DNA from: FEB-10 sp963710645
Lineage (GTDB): Bacteria; Acidobacteriota; Thermoanaerobaculia; Thermoanaerobaculales; Sulfomarinibacteraceae
Direction: 5' to 3'
DNA: 64,000 nucleotides
Assembly (NCBI GenBank): GCA_963710645.1
Contig: CAVQBD010000009.1
Location: 868,001-932,000 of the forward strand
In this document: positions 32,724 through 41,099 of the stretch, in pieces
Layout of the letters: every line of letters starts with the position of its first letter
How positions within the stretch are numbered: the stretch's first letter is position 1
The notes under the pieces: model-generated
What the model saw: the letters and a program-made list of their open reading frames with translations, nothing else
Database searches by the model: none
Told to the model about the DNA's origin: nothing
Position numbers and translations under genes: made by a program

Positions 32724-34901
32724 TCATCCGACCTGACCACGGCGCTCCACCTGCATCATCCCCGACAGGGACTGCAACCGTTCGAGGATGCGTGTCAACT
32801 GCGCGGCATCCCGCACGAGGATCGTCATGGCAGCAAATCCGGTATCGTTCTCCTCGGTGCGGAGCTGGCAGTTCAGAATGTCACTGTTTTCGGCCGAGAT
32901 GGTCTGTGAAATCGAGGCCAACATACCCGTTCGGTCCCGGAAGGTCATGTCCACATCGACCTTGGATGGCGTCGTGGTTCCCTTGCCGGCGGTGGACGCC
33001 CATTGGACCTCGATCTCTCGCTCGGGATGGTAGAGCAGGTTCTTCACGTTGGGGCATGACCGGGAGTGCACCCCGACCCCCTTGCCGCGCGTCACGTAGC
33101 CCACGATGGCCTCACCCGGCAGCGGATTGCAGCACTTGGCAACATAGACCAGGAAGTCTGAGTCTCCGGTGACTTCGAGGGCCCCGGTGTCGGCGGTCGC
33201 AGGATGTTCCCTTTTCGATGACGGTTTGGACTCGTCTGCGCTTTGGGTGTCATCGGGGCACAGCACAGTGACCACAGAGGTTGGTGCCACCTTGCCGAAG
33301 CCCACCGCCGCAAGCAGGTCTTCCTCTCCGCCGAGGCCGTGGGAGTTCGCAACGCCACGCATCGCGTCGGTGCCGCTGAGCTTGCGGAAGTTCGCACCCG
33401 CTTTGCGCAGTTCCCGCTCGAGCAGTTTCCGTCCCACCTCTATGGCGCGGACCTTCTCCTCTCGCTTGAGCCATGCACGGACCTTGCTGCGGGCGCGCGT
33501 CGTGACTACGATATTCAACCAGTCGTGGTGCGGCCGCTGCTGGGGCGAGGTGGAGATCTCCACGATGTCGCCGTTCTTGATCTCGGTCTTCAGAGGCACC
33601 CACCGGCCGTTGATTCTGCCGCCGACGCAGTTGTGCCCCACTTCGGTGTGAACCCGGTAGGCGAAATCCAGGATGGTGGCCCCACGGGGAAAAGAGAAGA
33701 CATCGCCACGCGGGGTGAAGCTGTAGACCTCGTCGGGGTAGAGGTCCACCTTCAGCGAATCGATGAACTCCTGAGGCGAGGCACCCTCCGAGTTCTCGAG
33801 CAGGCTCCTGAGCCAGGCAATCCTGGAGTCACCGGCCGGCTGCGAGCCCTGCTCCTTGTAACTCCAGTGGGCGGCAATGCCGTACTCGGCGATCTTGTGC
33901 ATGTCCCAGGTCCGGATCTGGACCTCGAAGGGATGTCCCTCCGGTCCGATCACGGTGGTGTGGAGACTCTGGTAGGCGTTGGGCTTTGGAATGGCGAGGT
34001 GATCCTTGATCCTTCCGGGAACCGGCGACCACTCCTGATGGATGAGACCCAGGGTGCCGTAGCAGTCGCCCACGGTGGAGACGATGATCCGGAATGCCAG
34101 TACGTCGAAGACGTCTCCCAGCTCCACCTGCTGCCGCTTGAGCTTCTCGTAAATGGAGTACAGGTGTTTGACGCGACCCGAGATGGTGGCCTCGATGCCG
34201 TTTTTCTCCAGCAGCGCCTCTAGATCCTCGCGAATCCTGGCGAACCAGCGGCTTGCTGCCTGCGCCCGCTCCTCCACCTGACGATGCAGCGCGTCCGCCT
34301 CCAGCGGATACAGGTGCTCGAAACACAGGTCCTCGAGCTCGAACTTGATGCTCCCGATGCCGAGCCGGTTGGCAATGGGCGCGTAGATGTCGAGGGTTTC
34401 CCTGGCGATGGCCACCTGGCGTTCCCGCTTGAGAAAACCAAGTGTTCTCATGTTGTGGAGCCGGTCAGCCAGCTTGACCAGAATCACACGCACGTCGTCA
34501 GTGGAGGCCAACAGCAGCCGCCGGAAGTTCTCGGCCTCGGTGGCCTGCTGGGACGAGAACGAGCTTTCAAAGGACGAAATCTTCGTGAGCGCATTGACCA
34601 GACGGGCCACATCCGCCCCGAACTCCTCCTCGAGCTCCTCCGCACTTGTTTCAGTGTCCTCGAGAAGGTCGTGCAGCAGACCCACCGCGATCGCCACTTC
34701 GTCAAGTTCCATGTCGGCCAGGATCCAGGCCACCGTGAGCGGATGGACCAGGTAGGACTCGCCCGACCGCCGAACCTGGCCCTGGTGTCTGTTGGCGGCA
34801 AAGACGTAGGCGTGGCGGAGCAGATCCTCGTCGAAGTCCGGGCGGTAGCTCTCCACCCGGTCGAGAATGTCCTCGATACGGATCTTCGACAAAGACTCCA
34901 T
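32724..34901 (-). CDS. Bifunctional (p)ppGpp synthetase/hydrolase RelA/SpoT
   Basis: This enzyme makes and degrades the stringent-response alarmone. The 725-residue product has all domains of long RSH proteins. The hydrolase domain (about 25-180) has its HD motif intact (GLLHDLLEDTE). The synthetase domain (about 225-345) has GRIKDHLAIPKPNAYQSLHT, whose RxKD motif is the bifunctional type rather than the ExDD of monofunctional RelA. A TGS domain (about 390-450, YSFTPRGDVFSFPRGAT) is followed by a helical region with a Cys-containing KCCNPLPGE motif. An ACT domain (about 650-722) closes the protein. ATG 34901 has no Shine-Dalgarno, but TACAAT lies 6 nt upstream. It stands alone, convergent with rpmB. 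Confidence 0.96.
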   Translation of the reverse strand: MESLSKIRIEDILDRVESYRPDFDEDLLRHAYVFAANRHQGQVRRSGESYLVHPLTVAWILADMELDEVAIAVGLLHDLLEDTETSAEELEEEFGADVARLVNALTKISSFESSFSSQQATEAENFRRLLLASTDDVRVILVKLADRLHNMRTLGFLKRERQVAIARETLDIYAPIANRLGIGSIKFELEDLCFEHLYPLEADALHRQVEERAQAASRWFARIREDLEALLEKNGIEATISGRVKHLYSIYEKLKRQQVELGDVFDVLAFRIIVSTVGDCYGTLGLIHQEWSPVPGRIKDHLAIPKPNAYQSLHTTVIGPEGHPFEVQIRTWDMHKIAEYGIAAHWSYKEQGSQPAGDSRIAWLRSLLENSEGASPQEFIDSLKVDLYPDEVYSFTPRGDVFSFPRGATILDFAYRVHTEVGHNCVGGRINGRWVPLKTEIKNGDIVEISTSPQQRPHHDWLNIVVTTRARSKVRAWLKREEKVRAIEVGRKLLERELRKAGANFRKLSGTDAMRGVANSHGLGGEEDLLAAVGFGKVAPTSVVTVLCPDDTQSADESKPSSKREHPATADTGALEVTGDSDFLVYVAKCCNPLPGEAIVGYVTRGKGVGVHSRSCPNVKNLLYHPEREIEVQWASTAGKGTTTPSKVDVDMTFRDRTGMLASISQTISAENSDILNCQLRTEENDTGFAAMTILVRDAAQLTRILERLQSLSGMMQVERRGQVG

Positions 34902-34907
34902 CCGATT

Positions 34908-34913
34908 ATTGTA
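34908..34913 (-). promoter_or_regulatory. -10-like hexamer of a leaderless relA/spoT mRNA
   Basis: TACAAT on the minus strand (5/6 to consensus) ends exactly 6 nt before ATG 34901; no ribosome binding site is present. Confidence 0.48.
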
Positions 34914-34970
34914 TCTGTAGGGTCAAGGATGAAGCGACCCCGGCGGGGATATTGGGGGTGGCGGTTTTGA

Positions 34971-35046
34971 TCGATTCGCTCCGTGAATCGAGGGGAAATT
35001 TCTTTTGAACTCAATTCACGGAGTCCGCGGAGTGAATTACGCGACC
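34971..35046. repeat. Module E repeat, copy 3
   Basis: GATTCGCTCCGTGAATCGAG, then AAATTTCTTTTGAACTC, then ATTCACGGAGTCCGCGGAGTGAATTACGCGAC-like arms form a nested inverted repeat. The left half resembles the copy at 19285 and the right half, inverted, matches the copy at 6551-6575. Confidence 0.6.
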
Positions 35047-35072
35047 AGCGACGTCCGCAGAACTTCCACGAC

Positions 35073-35102
35073 AAAGAAACGCCCCGGGAAACCCGGGGCG
35101 TT
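35073..35102 (-). terminator. Rho-independent terminator of the sec operon
   Basis: Minus strand AACGCCCCGGG, loop TTT, CCCGGGGCGTT, then TCTTTG: an 11-bp GC-rich stem 25 nt after the secF stop. Confidence 0.85.
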
Positions 35103-35126
35103 GGTTCTGGCCTTTTTGAAGGTGCT

Positions 35127-36326
35127 CTACCTGCGTCCCGCTTTGCGCCGACGCTCACGGCGGGCCGACAGCAGATTGCTGACCCAGAGCGCCACCGGCG
35201 CGGCGACAAAGATCGATGAGTAGGTTCCGACGAGGATGCCGATCAGCAGCACGAAGGCAAAGGTGTTGATGACGTCGCCGCCGAAAATATAGAGCGACAA
35301 CACCACCACGAGCGTGGTTCCCGAAGTGATGATGGTCCGCGAAAGCACCTGGTTGATGGAGTTGTTCATCAACCCTTCGAGCGCCTCACCCCGGTGGAGA
35401 CGCAGGTTTTCGCGGACCCGATCAAAAACCACAACCGTGTCGTTCACCGAATAGCCGACCAGGGTCAGCAGAGCAGCAATGGTGGGCAGGTTGATTTCAC
35501 GTCCGGTCAGGGCCAGCGCAACCAGCGTCACGATGACGTCGTGGAACAGCGCCGCAACCGCTCCGATGCCGTAGGGAAGCTGAAACCGGATCCAGATGTA
35601 GATCAGCATGCCGAGCAGCGAAAGGCCGATGGCCAGCGAGGCCTGCCGTTTGAGGTCGGCGCCCACGGTCGGGCCCACACTCTCGGCGCCCAGAAGCGAA
35701 AAGGCGCCAATCCCGGCGTCGGCCTGGATGAGCGACCGTGCCGCAGGGCTGAGAGCGTCCACCTCGTCGAGCTCGCTCAAAGAGTTGAAAATGCCGTAAT
35801 CTTTGCGGTACTTAAGCACCGCATCGGCCATGGGCTCGTAGTACTCGTCCAGAATTTCGCTGTCGCCTTCGACGCCGTCCGGATTGGCCTCGGACAACCG
35901 CAGCGTCAACGCCAGCGATCCCTGAGTATTGAGGTCGAATTTGTCGCCGAGATCGCCGTTATACTCGGCATGGAGACGCTCGATGATCGGCCGGGTGAAG
36001 TCCCCTTCCTCATCTTCGGGGTTTTCCACACGGATAATGACCTCGTGCTTCTCCTCCTCGTCAAAGCTCTGGATGACGGGCGTCCCTCCCTCCAGGCCGT
36101 CGAGGCTGGATCGCAGCCGGCCGAGATCCGGGGCCTCACGGAACTTCGCGATGACCTGGGTCCCGCCGGTGAAGTCGATGCCGAAATTCAGTCCGATGCC
36201 CAGCTGCGGATTCAAAAAGCCCGCCACGATGATGGCGAGGCCGATGAGGACCGCGATGCCGGAAATTCTCAACGCCATCTTGCGATAGGACAGGAATGGG
36301 ATGTTGGTGTCGCCGATAATTTGCAT
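35127..36326 (-). CDS. secF: Protein translocase subunit SecF (enlarged)
   Basis: SecF works with SecD to pull exported proteins across the inner membrane using the proton gradient. The 399-residue product has six membrane segments: one near 17-38, then five after residue 245. It shows the signatures GIDFTGGTQV, the TM4-5 motif IGYSVND-like VGYSVNDTVVVFDRVREN, and INQVLSRTIITSGTT. It is longer than the usual 300-330 residues because the first periplasmic region (about 60-245) contains an extra acidic, partly helical segment (around 145-225, including YYEPMADAVLKYRKDYG). GTG/ATG choice: ATG 36326. It follows secD by 9 nt and is the last gene of the operon. Confidence 0.94.
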   Translation of the reverse strand: MQIIGDTNIPFLSYRKMALRISGIAVLIGLAIIVAGFLNPQLGIGLNFGIDFTGGTQVIAKFREAPDLGRLRSSLDGLEGGTPVIQSFDEEEKHEVIIRVENPEDEEGDFTRPIIERLHAEYNGDLGDKFDLNTQGSLALTLRLSEANPDGVEGDSEILDEYYEPMADAVLKYRKDYGIFNSLSELDEVDALSPAARSLIQADAGIGAFSLLGAESVGPTVGADLKRQASLAIGLSLLGMLIYIWIRFQLPYGIGAVAALFHDVIVTLVALALTGREINLPTIAALLTLVGYSVNDTVVVFDRVRENLRLHRGEALEGLMNNSINQVLSRTIITSGTTLVVVLSLYIFGGDVINTFAFVLLIGILVGTYSSIFVAAPVALWVSNLLSARRERRRKAGRR

Positions 36327-36335
36327 GTCGCCCCC

Positions 36336-37895
36336 TCACACGCTCAGCGTCTCGACGCGGTCTTTACCGGCGAGCACCAACATGAACAGGGTGCGCGACA
36401 CGAAGACCGCGGTGAAGACACTCGCCAGAATGCCGATGGACAGCGTGACCGCAAAACCCTTGATCGGACCGGTTCCGAACTGGAACAGGAACAGAGCCGC
36501 GATCAAGGTCGTGAGGTTGGCGTCAAGAATGGTGCCGAAAGCTCGCGAAAAGCCGGTGTCGACCGCCGATCGGGCCGTCTTGCCGATCCGTAGCTCCTCC
36601 CGGATGCGCTCGAAGATGAGCACGTTGGCGTCCACCGCCATGCCGATGGTCAGGATCACGCCCGCGATTCCGGGCAGGGTCAACGTCGCTCCGAAGTACG
36701 CCATGGCTCCGAGCAGAATGACGATATTCAGGATCAGAGCGAGGTCGGCGTTGAGCCCGGACATCCGGTAGTAGACCAGCATGAAGATCATCACGATGAT
36801 CAGCCCGGCCACCGCCGCACGAACCCCCCGAACCACCGAGTCGCGACCCAGCGATGGGCCCACCGTACGTTCCTCGAGGTAGGTGATCGACGCCGGCAAC
36901 GCACCGGCACGGAGTTTCAACGACAGGTCCTCCGCGCTGGCGATGTCGAAGTTGCCCTCGATGTATCCCTCGTCGCGGATTCGCGACCGAATCACCGGGG
37001 CCGAAATCACGTTGCCGTCCAGCACGATCGCCGCCGGCTCACCGATGTGGGTCGAGGTGAACTCGGCAAACTTGTCGCCACCCGACGGGATCAGGAAGAA
37101 ATTCACCACCGCCTCACCGAACTGGCCCTGACCGCGACGCGCCGTGCGGAGGTCCCTTCCGGTGACGATGGCCGCCCTCCTGAGCAGGTAGTAGTCCTTG
37201 CCGATCACGTTGTCCTCGAGGTCCTTGCGATCACCGGTGGCCACTTCGGCGTCAGCCGGCACCTGGCCCCCGAACCGGGTCAACAGGGTCTGCCGATCCG
37301 GCGCCGGGCCGGCGATGACTTCCTTCCACTCGAGGAATGCGGTGTGGGAGATGATCTCCTTGACCCGCGTCGGGTCATCGACACCCGGGAGTTGGACCAG
37401 GATGCGGTCGCTCTCGAGACCCTGCCGCTGGATCACCGGTTCGGCGACGCCGAATTGATCCACCCGGTTTCGGATGGTTTCCAACGCCTGCCTGACGGCC
37501 AGGTCGCGCACGTTTCGCTCCACGTTCGGTTTGAAGGTGTAGGTCCACGTGTCGCCCGACACCGAGACGTCGTATTCGGGCAGAAAGTCGCTGGAGATCT
37601 CGCGCAAGGCAGAGCGGTCCACACTGGACGGGACCTGCACCTCGAACTTCAGTCGATCCTTGTCGACGGTCCCGCTGACCAGGGTGATGTCCTCGGACTC
37701 AGCCTGTGACACCAGACGGTGCATGGCGTCGTCGAGTTCGGCCTTGATGGCGTCATTGGTCTCCACCTGCAGCACCAGGTGGATCCCGCCCGACAAGTCC
37801 AGGCCGAGGTTGATATTGCGCTGCGACAGCGACAGCGCCGCGGCCGCCACGACCGCGACGATGATCACGATTCGCCAGATGATTTTTCGATCCAC
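36336..37895 (-). CDS. secD: Protein translocase subunit SecD
   Basis: SecD pairs with SecF in the SecDF export motor. The 519-residue product has one N-terminal membrane segment (about 6-25) and the motif GLDLSGGIHLVLQVE. A large periplasmic P1 region spans about 30-330 (with TIRNRVDQFGVAEPVIQRQG and DRILVQLPGVDDP). A five-helix C-terminal bundle carries TVGPSLGRDSV and GMAVDANVLIFERIREE, which holds the proton-path Asp. The start is GTG 37895 with GGGGG upstream. It sits between yajC (10 nt upstream) and secF, the canonical order. Confidence 0.96.
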   Translation of the reverse strand: MDRKIIWRIVIIVAVVAAAALSLSQRNINLGLDLSGGIHLVLQVETNDAIKAELDDAMHRLVSQAESEDITLVSGTVDKDRLKFEVQVPSSVDRSALREISSDFLPEYDVSVSGDTWTYTFKPNVERNVRDLAVRQALETIRNRVDQFGVAEPVIQRQGLESDRILVQLPGVDDPTRVKEIISHTAFLEWKEVIAGPAPDRQTLLTRFGGQVPADAEVATGDRKDLEDNVIGKDYYLLRRAAIVTGRDLRTARRGQGQFGEAVVNFFLIPSGGDKFAEFTSTHIGEPAAIVLDGNVISAPVIRSRIRDEGYIEGNFDIASAEDLSLKLRAGALPASITYLEERTVGPSLGRDSVVRGVRAAVAGLIIVMIFMLVYYRMSGLNADLALILNIVILLGAMAYFGATLTLPGIAGVILTIGMAVDANVLIFERIREELRIGKTARSAVDTGFSRAFGTILDANLTTLIAALFLFQFGTGPIKGFAVTLSIGILASVFTAVFVSRTLFMLVLAGKDRVETLSV

Positions 37896-37904
37896 TGCTG
37901 CCCC

Positions 37905-38204
37905 CTAGGAGCCGGGCGCGATGTCGTCACCGCCCACCGGGCCGCCCACCGCGCTCTTGGAAACCCGGATCTTCGTGTTTTCTGAGATCTTCAACAGCAG
38001 GGACGTATCCTCCACTGCAGAGACCGTGCCATAGATGCCGCCGGTGGTGATCACTCGATCGCCCTTCTTGAGCGCCGAGATCATGGCTTCTTTCTGTTTC
38101 TGTTGTTTCTTGGCAGGCAAGATCACGATGAAATAAAAGACCGCAAAGATCAGAACGAACGGCACGAGCATGGTCAGGGGGCTGCCCCCCGCTGCACCTT
38201 CCAT
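37905..38204 (-). CDS. yajC: Preprotein translocase accessory subunit YajC
   Basis: YajC is a small single-span protein of the SecDF-YajC subcomplex. The 99-residue product has a short N-terminus, one membrane helix (about 12-31, PFVLIFAVFYFIVILPA) and the conserved KKQQKQKEAMISALKKGDRVITTGGIYG, followed by a small beta domain (VSAVEDTSLLLKISENTKIRV). GAGGTG precedes ATG 38204. It lies between tgt and secD, as in many bacteria, which makes the call secure. Confidence 0.95.
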   Translation of the reverse strand: MEGAAGGSPLTMLVPFVLIFAVFYFIVILPAKKQQKQKEAMISALKKGDRVITTGGIYGTVSAVEDTSLLLKISENTKIRVSKSAVGGPVGGDDIAPGS

Positions 38205-38232
38205 GGATCACCTCTCAATATCGACTCTTCGG

Positions 38233-39363
38233 TTATTCGCCGCCCGATGCCCGGGCGGACTCTACCCGCCTGCGGAACCGCATATAACGGCCCGCCATGA
38301 TAGCCTCCCGAGCCCCTCGCATCAAGCCGAGGAAGAAGCTCAGGTTGTGCACACTCAGCAGAACCACCGAAGTGGCCTCTCGGGCGACGAAGAGGTGACG
38401 GAGGGCGCCGCGCGAATAGGTCGCACAGGTGGGGCACTCGCAGTCGGGATCCAATGGCCGAATGTCGTCCGCGTAGCGTGAGTTCTTGATCATCAGGTCC
38501 CCCCGCGAGGTGAAGACCTTTCCGGTGCGCGCCGACCGTGTGGGCAGCACGCAGTCAAAGAGGTCTACGCCGCATTCCACGGCCTGCAGAATGTCCTCTG
38601 GATAGCCGACCCCCATCAGATAGCGGGGACGTTGGGGAGGCAGCAGGGGCGCAAAAACCGACACGCCGTGGTGCAACTCTTCTGTGGACTCACCCACCGC
38701 CAAACCACCGATGGCGAACCCGTCGAAGTCCGCGCCGCACAGAGCCTCGGAACATCGTTGTCGCGCGGTCTGATCCAGACATCCCTGTTGGATGGCGAAG
38801 ACTCCCCCTGCCCAGCCTTGCGCTCGGGCGCGATTCGCGGCAGACAGACCACGAAGCGCCCAGCTGGTGCTGCGCGCCACCGATCGGTCGATTTCGTCGC
38901 CACCGGCGTCGGATGCCAGACACTCGTCGAGCACCATGGCAACGTCCACCCCAAAACCCGCCTGGGCTTCGATCACCCCTTCGGGGCCGAGCCGGTGCTC
39001 GGAACCGTCAATGTGGGACCTGAAAGTGACACCGTCATCGTCCACCCTTCGGTTCGCGGCCAACGAAAACACCTGGTAGCCACCCGAGTCGGTGAGGATC
39101 GGACCATTCCACCCCATCAGACGATGCAAGCCGCCCAACGTCGCCAGCCGTTCGACACCGGGCCGCAACAAGAGGTGGTAGGTGTTGGCCAGCACCATTT
39201 CCGGCGCCAGCCTTTCGAGCTCCCAGGCGGCCACTCCCTTGACAGTCCCGGCAGTACCAACCGGCATGAATGCCGGGGTTCGGACCACCCCATGGGGCGT
39301 CGTCAGCCCCGCAACGCGGGCTGCGGTCTCGGGATCACAGTGGGAGATCTCGAATGACAGCAT
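38233..39363 (-). CDS. tgt: tRNA-guanine transglycosylase
   Basis: Tgt exchanges guanine 34 for preQ1 in tRNAs with GUN anticodons. The 376-residue product shows the catalytic region ILTDSGGYQVFSLA, the FRSHIDGSEH loop, the nucleophile segment GVDLFDCVLPTRSAR and the zinc-binding site C-E-C-P-T-C near residue 313-318, with a downstream His (SVHNLSFFL). The length is normal. It is preceded by lolA and followed by yajC-secD-secF, a widely conserved order. No ribosome binding site is obvious before ATG 39363. Confidence 0.96.
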   Translation of the reverse strand: MLSFEISHCDPETAARVAGLTTPHGVVRTPAFMPVGTAGTVKGVAAWELERLAPEMVLANTYHLLLRPGVERLATLGGLHRLMGWNGPILTDSGGYQVFSLAANRRVDDDGVTFRSHIDGSEHRLGPEGVIEAQAGFGVDVAMVLDECLASDAGGDEIDRSVARSTSWALRGLSAANRARAQGWAGGVFAIQQGCLDQTARQRCSEALCGADFDGFAIGGLAVGESTEELHHGVSVFAPLLPPQRPRYLMGVGYPEDILQAVECGVDLFDCVLPTRSARTGKVFTSRGDLMIKNSRYADDIRPLDPDCECPTCATYSRGALRHLFVAREATSVVLLSVHNLSFFLGLMRGAREAIMAGRYMRFRRRVESARASGGE

Positions 39364-39380
39364 GGGGACGGATTGGACTC

Positions 39381-40127
39381 TTAGCCGAGGCCGGTGGAGG
39401 CATCGATGGTTTCCACAACGATCCCATCTCCAAGCTCCAGCATGAATCGGTTTGCCTCGAAATTGGGGTCGATCTGCAGCTGCCGAAACTCGTAGCGTGT
39501 GGAATCGCCATCTGCTTCCCGAAACTCCACCACCACCGGCAGCAGCAGGTCACGGTCGATTTCGATGTATAAGGAGTCGAGTTTTTTCTTCAGGGTTGCA
39601 GCGGTGGGCTCGAGATCGAATCGGTAGGGCTGGGGAGCACCGGCGTCAGACATGGTCAGACTGAAATACTCCATCAAATCGTCCAACGGCAGCGTCCCGG
39701 CCAACGCCTGCACAAATCGCCGGTCCCTGCTCGACACCTTCACCCGCTCCGCCCGCTGCCCGGTGGGATGGAAGGTGGTGACGAAATCATCGTTGAACAA
39801 CACCACCATGGGATCGGGCTGGTCGTAGTCCCACCGCACCTGGTTCGGCGCGAGATAGCAGAACTCCCCGGTGGAGGTGACGGCTTCCAGCAGCATGGCG
39901 CTGGACTTCACCTGAACGAAGTCGGCCCGAAGCGATCGCAGCCCCCGTTGCCGTTTGACAACCCGTTCAACCAGGGCATCGAGCTTTGCACTGCCACTGA
40001 GCTCGTCGAGACTGGTTGCTGACGGCGGCCCGGCGGCGGGCGCCAAAGCCGGCGGCAGCAAGGTGAGGCTCACACCTGCGAGAACCAAGGCCATGACAGG
40101 CCACGACATGGACGATGCCCGACGCAC
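39381..40127 (-). CDS. lolA: Outer-membrane lipoprotein carrier protein LolA-like
   Basis: LolA ferries lipoproteins through the periplasm to the outer membrane. From GTG 40127 the product has 248 residues with a signal peptide whose n-region contains the Arg pair (RRASSMSWPVMALVLAGVSLT). The mature part has the LolA-like pattern LRADFVQVKSSAMLLEAVTSTGE, then PNQVRWDYDQPDPMVVLFND and the half-barrel strands PYRFDLEPT and LYIEIDRDLLLPVVVEFREADGD. I prefer GTG 40127 because TAGAGT lies 7 nt upstream (leaderless pattern) and the n-region is then basic; GTG 40154 and ATG 40109 are alternatives. The family call is good, although outer-membrane sigma-E-type regulators share the fold. Confidence 0.85.
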   Translation of the reverse strand: MRRASSMSWPVMALVLAGVSLTLLPPALAPAAGPPSATSLDELSGSAKLDALVERVVKRQRGLRSLRADFVQVKSSAMLLEAVTSTGEFCYLAPNQVRWDYDQPDPMVVLFNDDFVTTFHPTGQRAERVKVSSRDRRFVQALAGTLPLDDLMEYFSLTMSDAGAPQPYRFDLEPTAATLKKKLDSLYIEIDRDLLLPVVVEFREADGDSTRYEFRQLQIDPNFEANRFMLELGDGIVVETIDASTGLG

Positions 40128-40134
40128 GGCGGTA

Positions 40135-40140
40135 ACTCTA
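40135..40140 (-). promoter_or_regulatory. -10-like hexamer of a leaderless lolA operon mRNA
   Basis: TAGAGT on the minus strand, preceded by TGC, ends 7 nt before GTG 40127. No ribosome binding site is visible. Confidence 0.38.
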
Positions 40141-40160
40141 GCACACGCCCCCACCTACCC

Positions 40161-40237
40161 ATTCCGAATTCTCAATTTTGAATTTTGAATTCCCCCGCCC
40201 AACCGGGCCATGAGTTATGGGGCTATGGGGATATGAG
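40161..40237. repeat. Heptanucleotide array (ATTTTGA type) and octanucleotide array
   Basis: 40161-40192 reads ATTCCGA, ATTCTCA, ATTTTGA, ATTTTGA, ATTC. 40209-40237 contains TATGGGGC, TATGGGGA, TATGAGA with an 8-nt period. They precede module A. Confidence 0.78.
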
Positions 40238-40281
40238 ATCCCCCACCCACCCCAAAACAAGTGAGCGCGATGGGCGGGCGT

Positions 40282-40356
40282 GCCACTTCTGACAATCTCG
40301 GGAGGATTCGCTTTCAGGCTTCGTTGCCCTTCAGTCCCGAAAGTGTCAGGGGTGGC
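40282..40356 (+). repeat. Variable-stem hairpin, module A
   Basis: Arms GCCACTTCTGAC and GTCAGGGGTGGC flank AATCTCGGGA and TCCCGAAAGT. The core has mismatches, so this copy is partly decayed. The loop is about 31 nt. The gap 40128-40595 holds only repeats. Confidence 0.75.
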
Positions 40357-40472
40357 AACCTCGGGGAGCGCCAAGGGGAGACGGGCGCGACGGACGGGCA
40401 TGATTTTGGTTTGCGGTATCGTCTGCCAGGAACTTCGTCGCGCCCCGAATTTCAGCGCGCTCCCCGTGAGGC

Positions 40473-40543
40473 TGCCAGGCACGCCGATTCGCCCCAGCGT
40501 GACGAATCTGCTTTTCCACCTTGGCGAATCGGGATGCCAGGCA
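40473..40543 (+). repeat. Hairpin module B copy 3
   Basis: TGCCAGGCACGCCGATTCGC and GCGAATCGGGATGCCAGGCA pair around a copy-specific loop of about 30 nt. Confidence 0.75.
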
Positions 40544-40595
40544 CCTCCGGGGCACGGCCACTCCACACCGATTGGGCGGCCTGGTTGAGCCGTGT

Positions 40596-40898
40596 TCAAT
40601 TCGCGCCGCCGGGAGCCATACCCTCAGGCGGTTTCGGCGGCTCAGCGATCTCTCCGAAGGTCTGCTCGTACAGCTGGATGTTGTGGGACAGCGCTCTGAG
40701 CAGCTGTTTGGCCTGAAATGGATTCATGATGATCCTGGCCACCACCGGGATATCCTGACGTCCCGGCAGCGTTCGGCCGAAATCCATCAGGACCTCGGCG
40801 TAATTGTGGGCGATGCTGACAAAGTTGGAGTACTGGCCGAGCGCGATCTCTTCCTTGACGGACATCCGCGGGCCCTTTTTTTTCTCGATGTCGCTCAT
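40596..40898 (-). CDS. DUF3467 family protein
   Basis: This 100-residue soluble protein belongs to the DUF3467 family by its pattern: YSNFVSIAHNYAEVLMDFG, then VARIIMNPFQAKQLLRALSHNIQLYEQTFGEI. Family function is unknown. The start has a charged leader (MSDIEKKKGPRMSVKEE); GGAGGATCACC precedes ATG 40898. The C-terminal tail is Pro/Gly-rich. It is a single gene between repeat composites on the 3' side and a heptanucleotide array on the 5' side. Confidence 0.85.
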   Translation of the reverse strand: MSDIEKKKGPRMSVKEEIALGQYSNFVSIAHNYAEVLMDFGRTLPGRQDIPVVARIIMNPFQAKQLLRALSHNIQLYEQTFGEIAEPPKPPEGMAPGGAN

Positions 40899-40925
40899 GG
40901 TGATCCTCCGGATCAGTCTTTTGCT

Positions 40926-40981
40926 GTTCGAAGTCTAAGGTCGAAAGTCAAAAGTCGAAAGTCAAAAATCAAGCGTCGAAG
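40926..40981. repeat. Heptanucleotide array (GTCGAAA type)
   Basis: Eight 7-nt units: GTTCGAA, GTCTAAG, GTCGAAA, GTCAAAA, GTCGAAA, GTCAAAA, ATCAAGC, GTCGAAG. It lies just upstream of the DUF3467 gene. Confidence 0.8.
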
Positions 40982-41047
40982 ATGGGGATTCGAGGGTCGG
41001 CCACCGAGGTGGGTCCGGTTCGAGATTCCAATCGCTGCGTAGAGACT

Positions 41048-41080
41048 CAAAAAAGGGGCGCGCCATGAGGCGCGCCCCTT
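41048..41080 (-). terminator. Rho-independent terminator of htrA
   Basis: Minus strand AAGGGGCGCGCC, loop TCAT, GGCGCGCCCCTT, then a run of T: a 12-bp stem 20 nt after the htrA stop. Confidence 0.9.
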
Positions 41081-41099
41081 GATCGTCGAATATGAGTGA

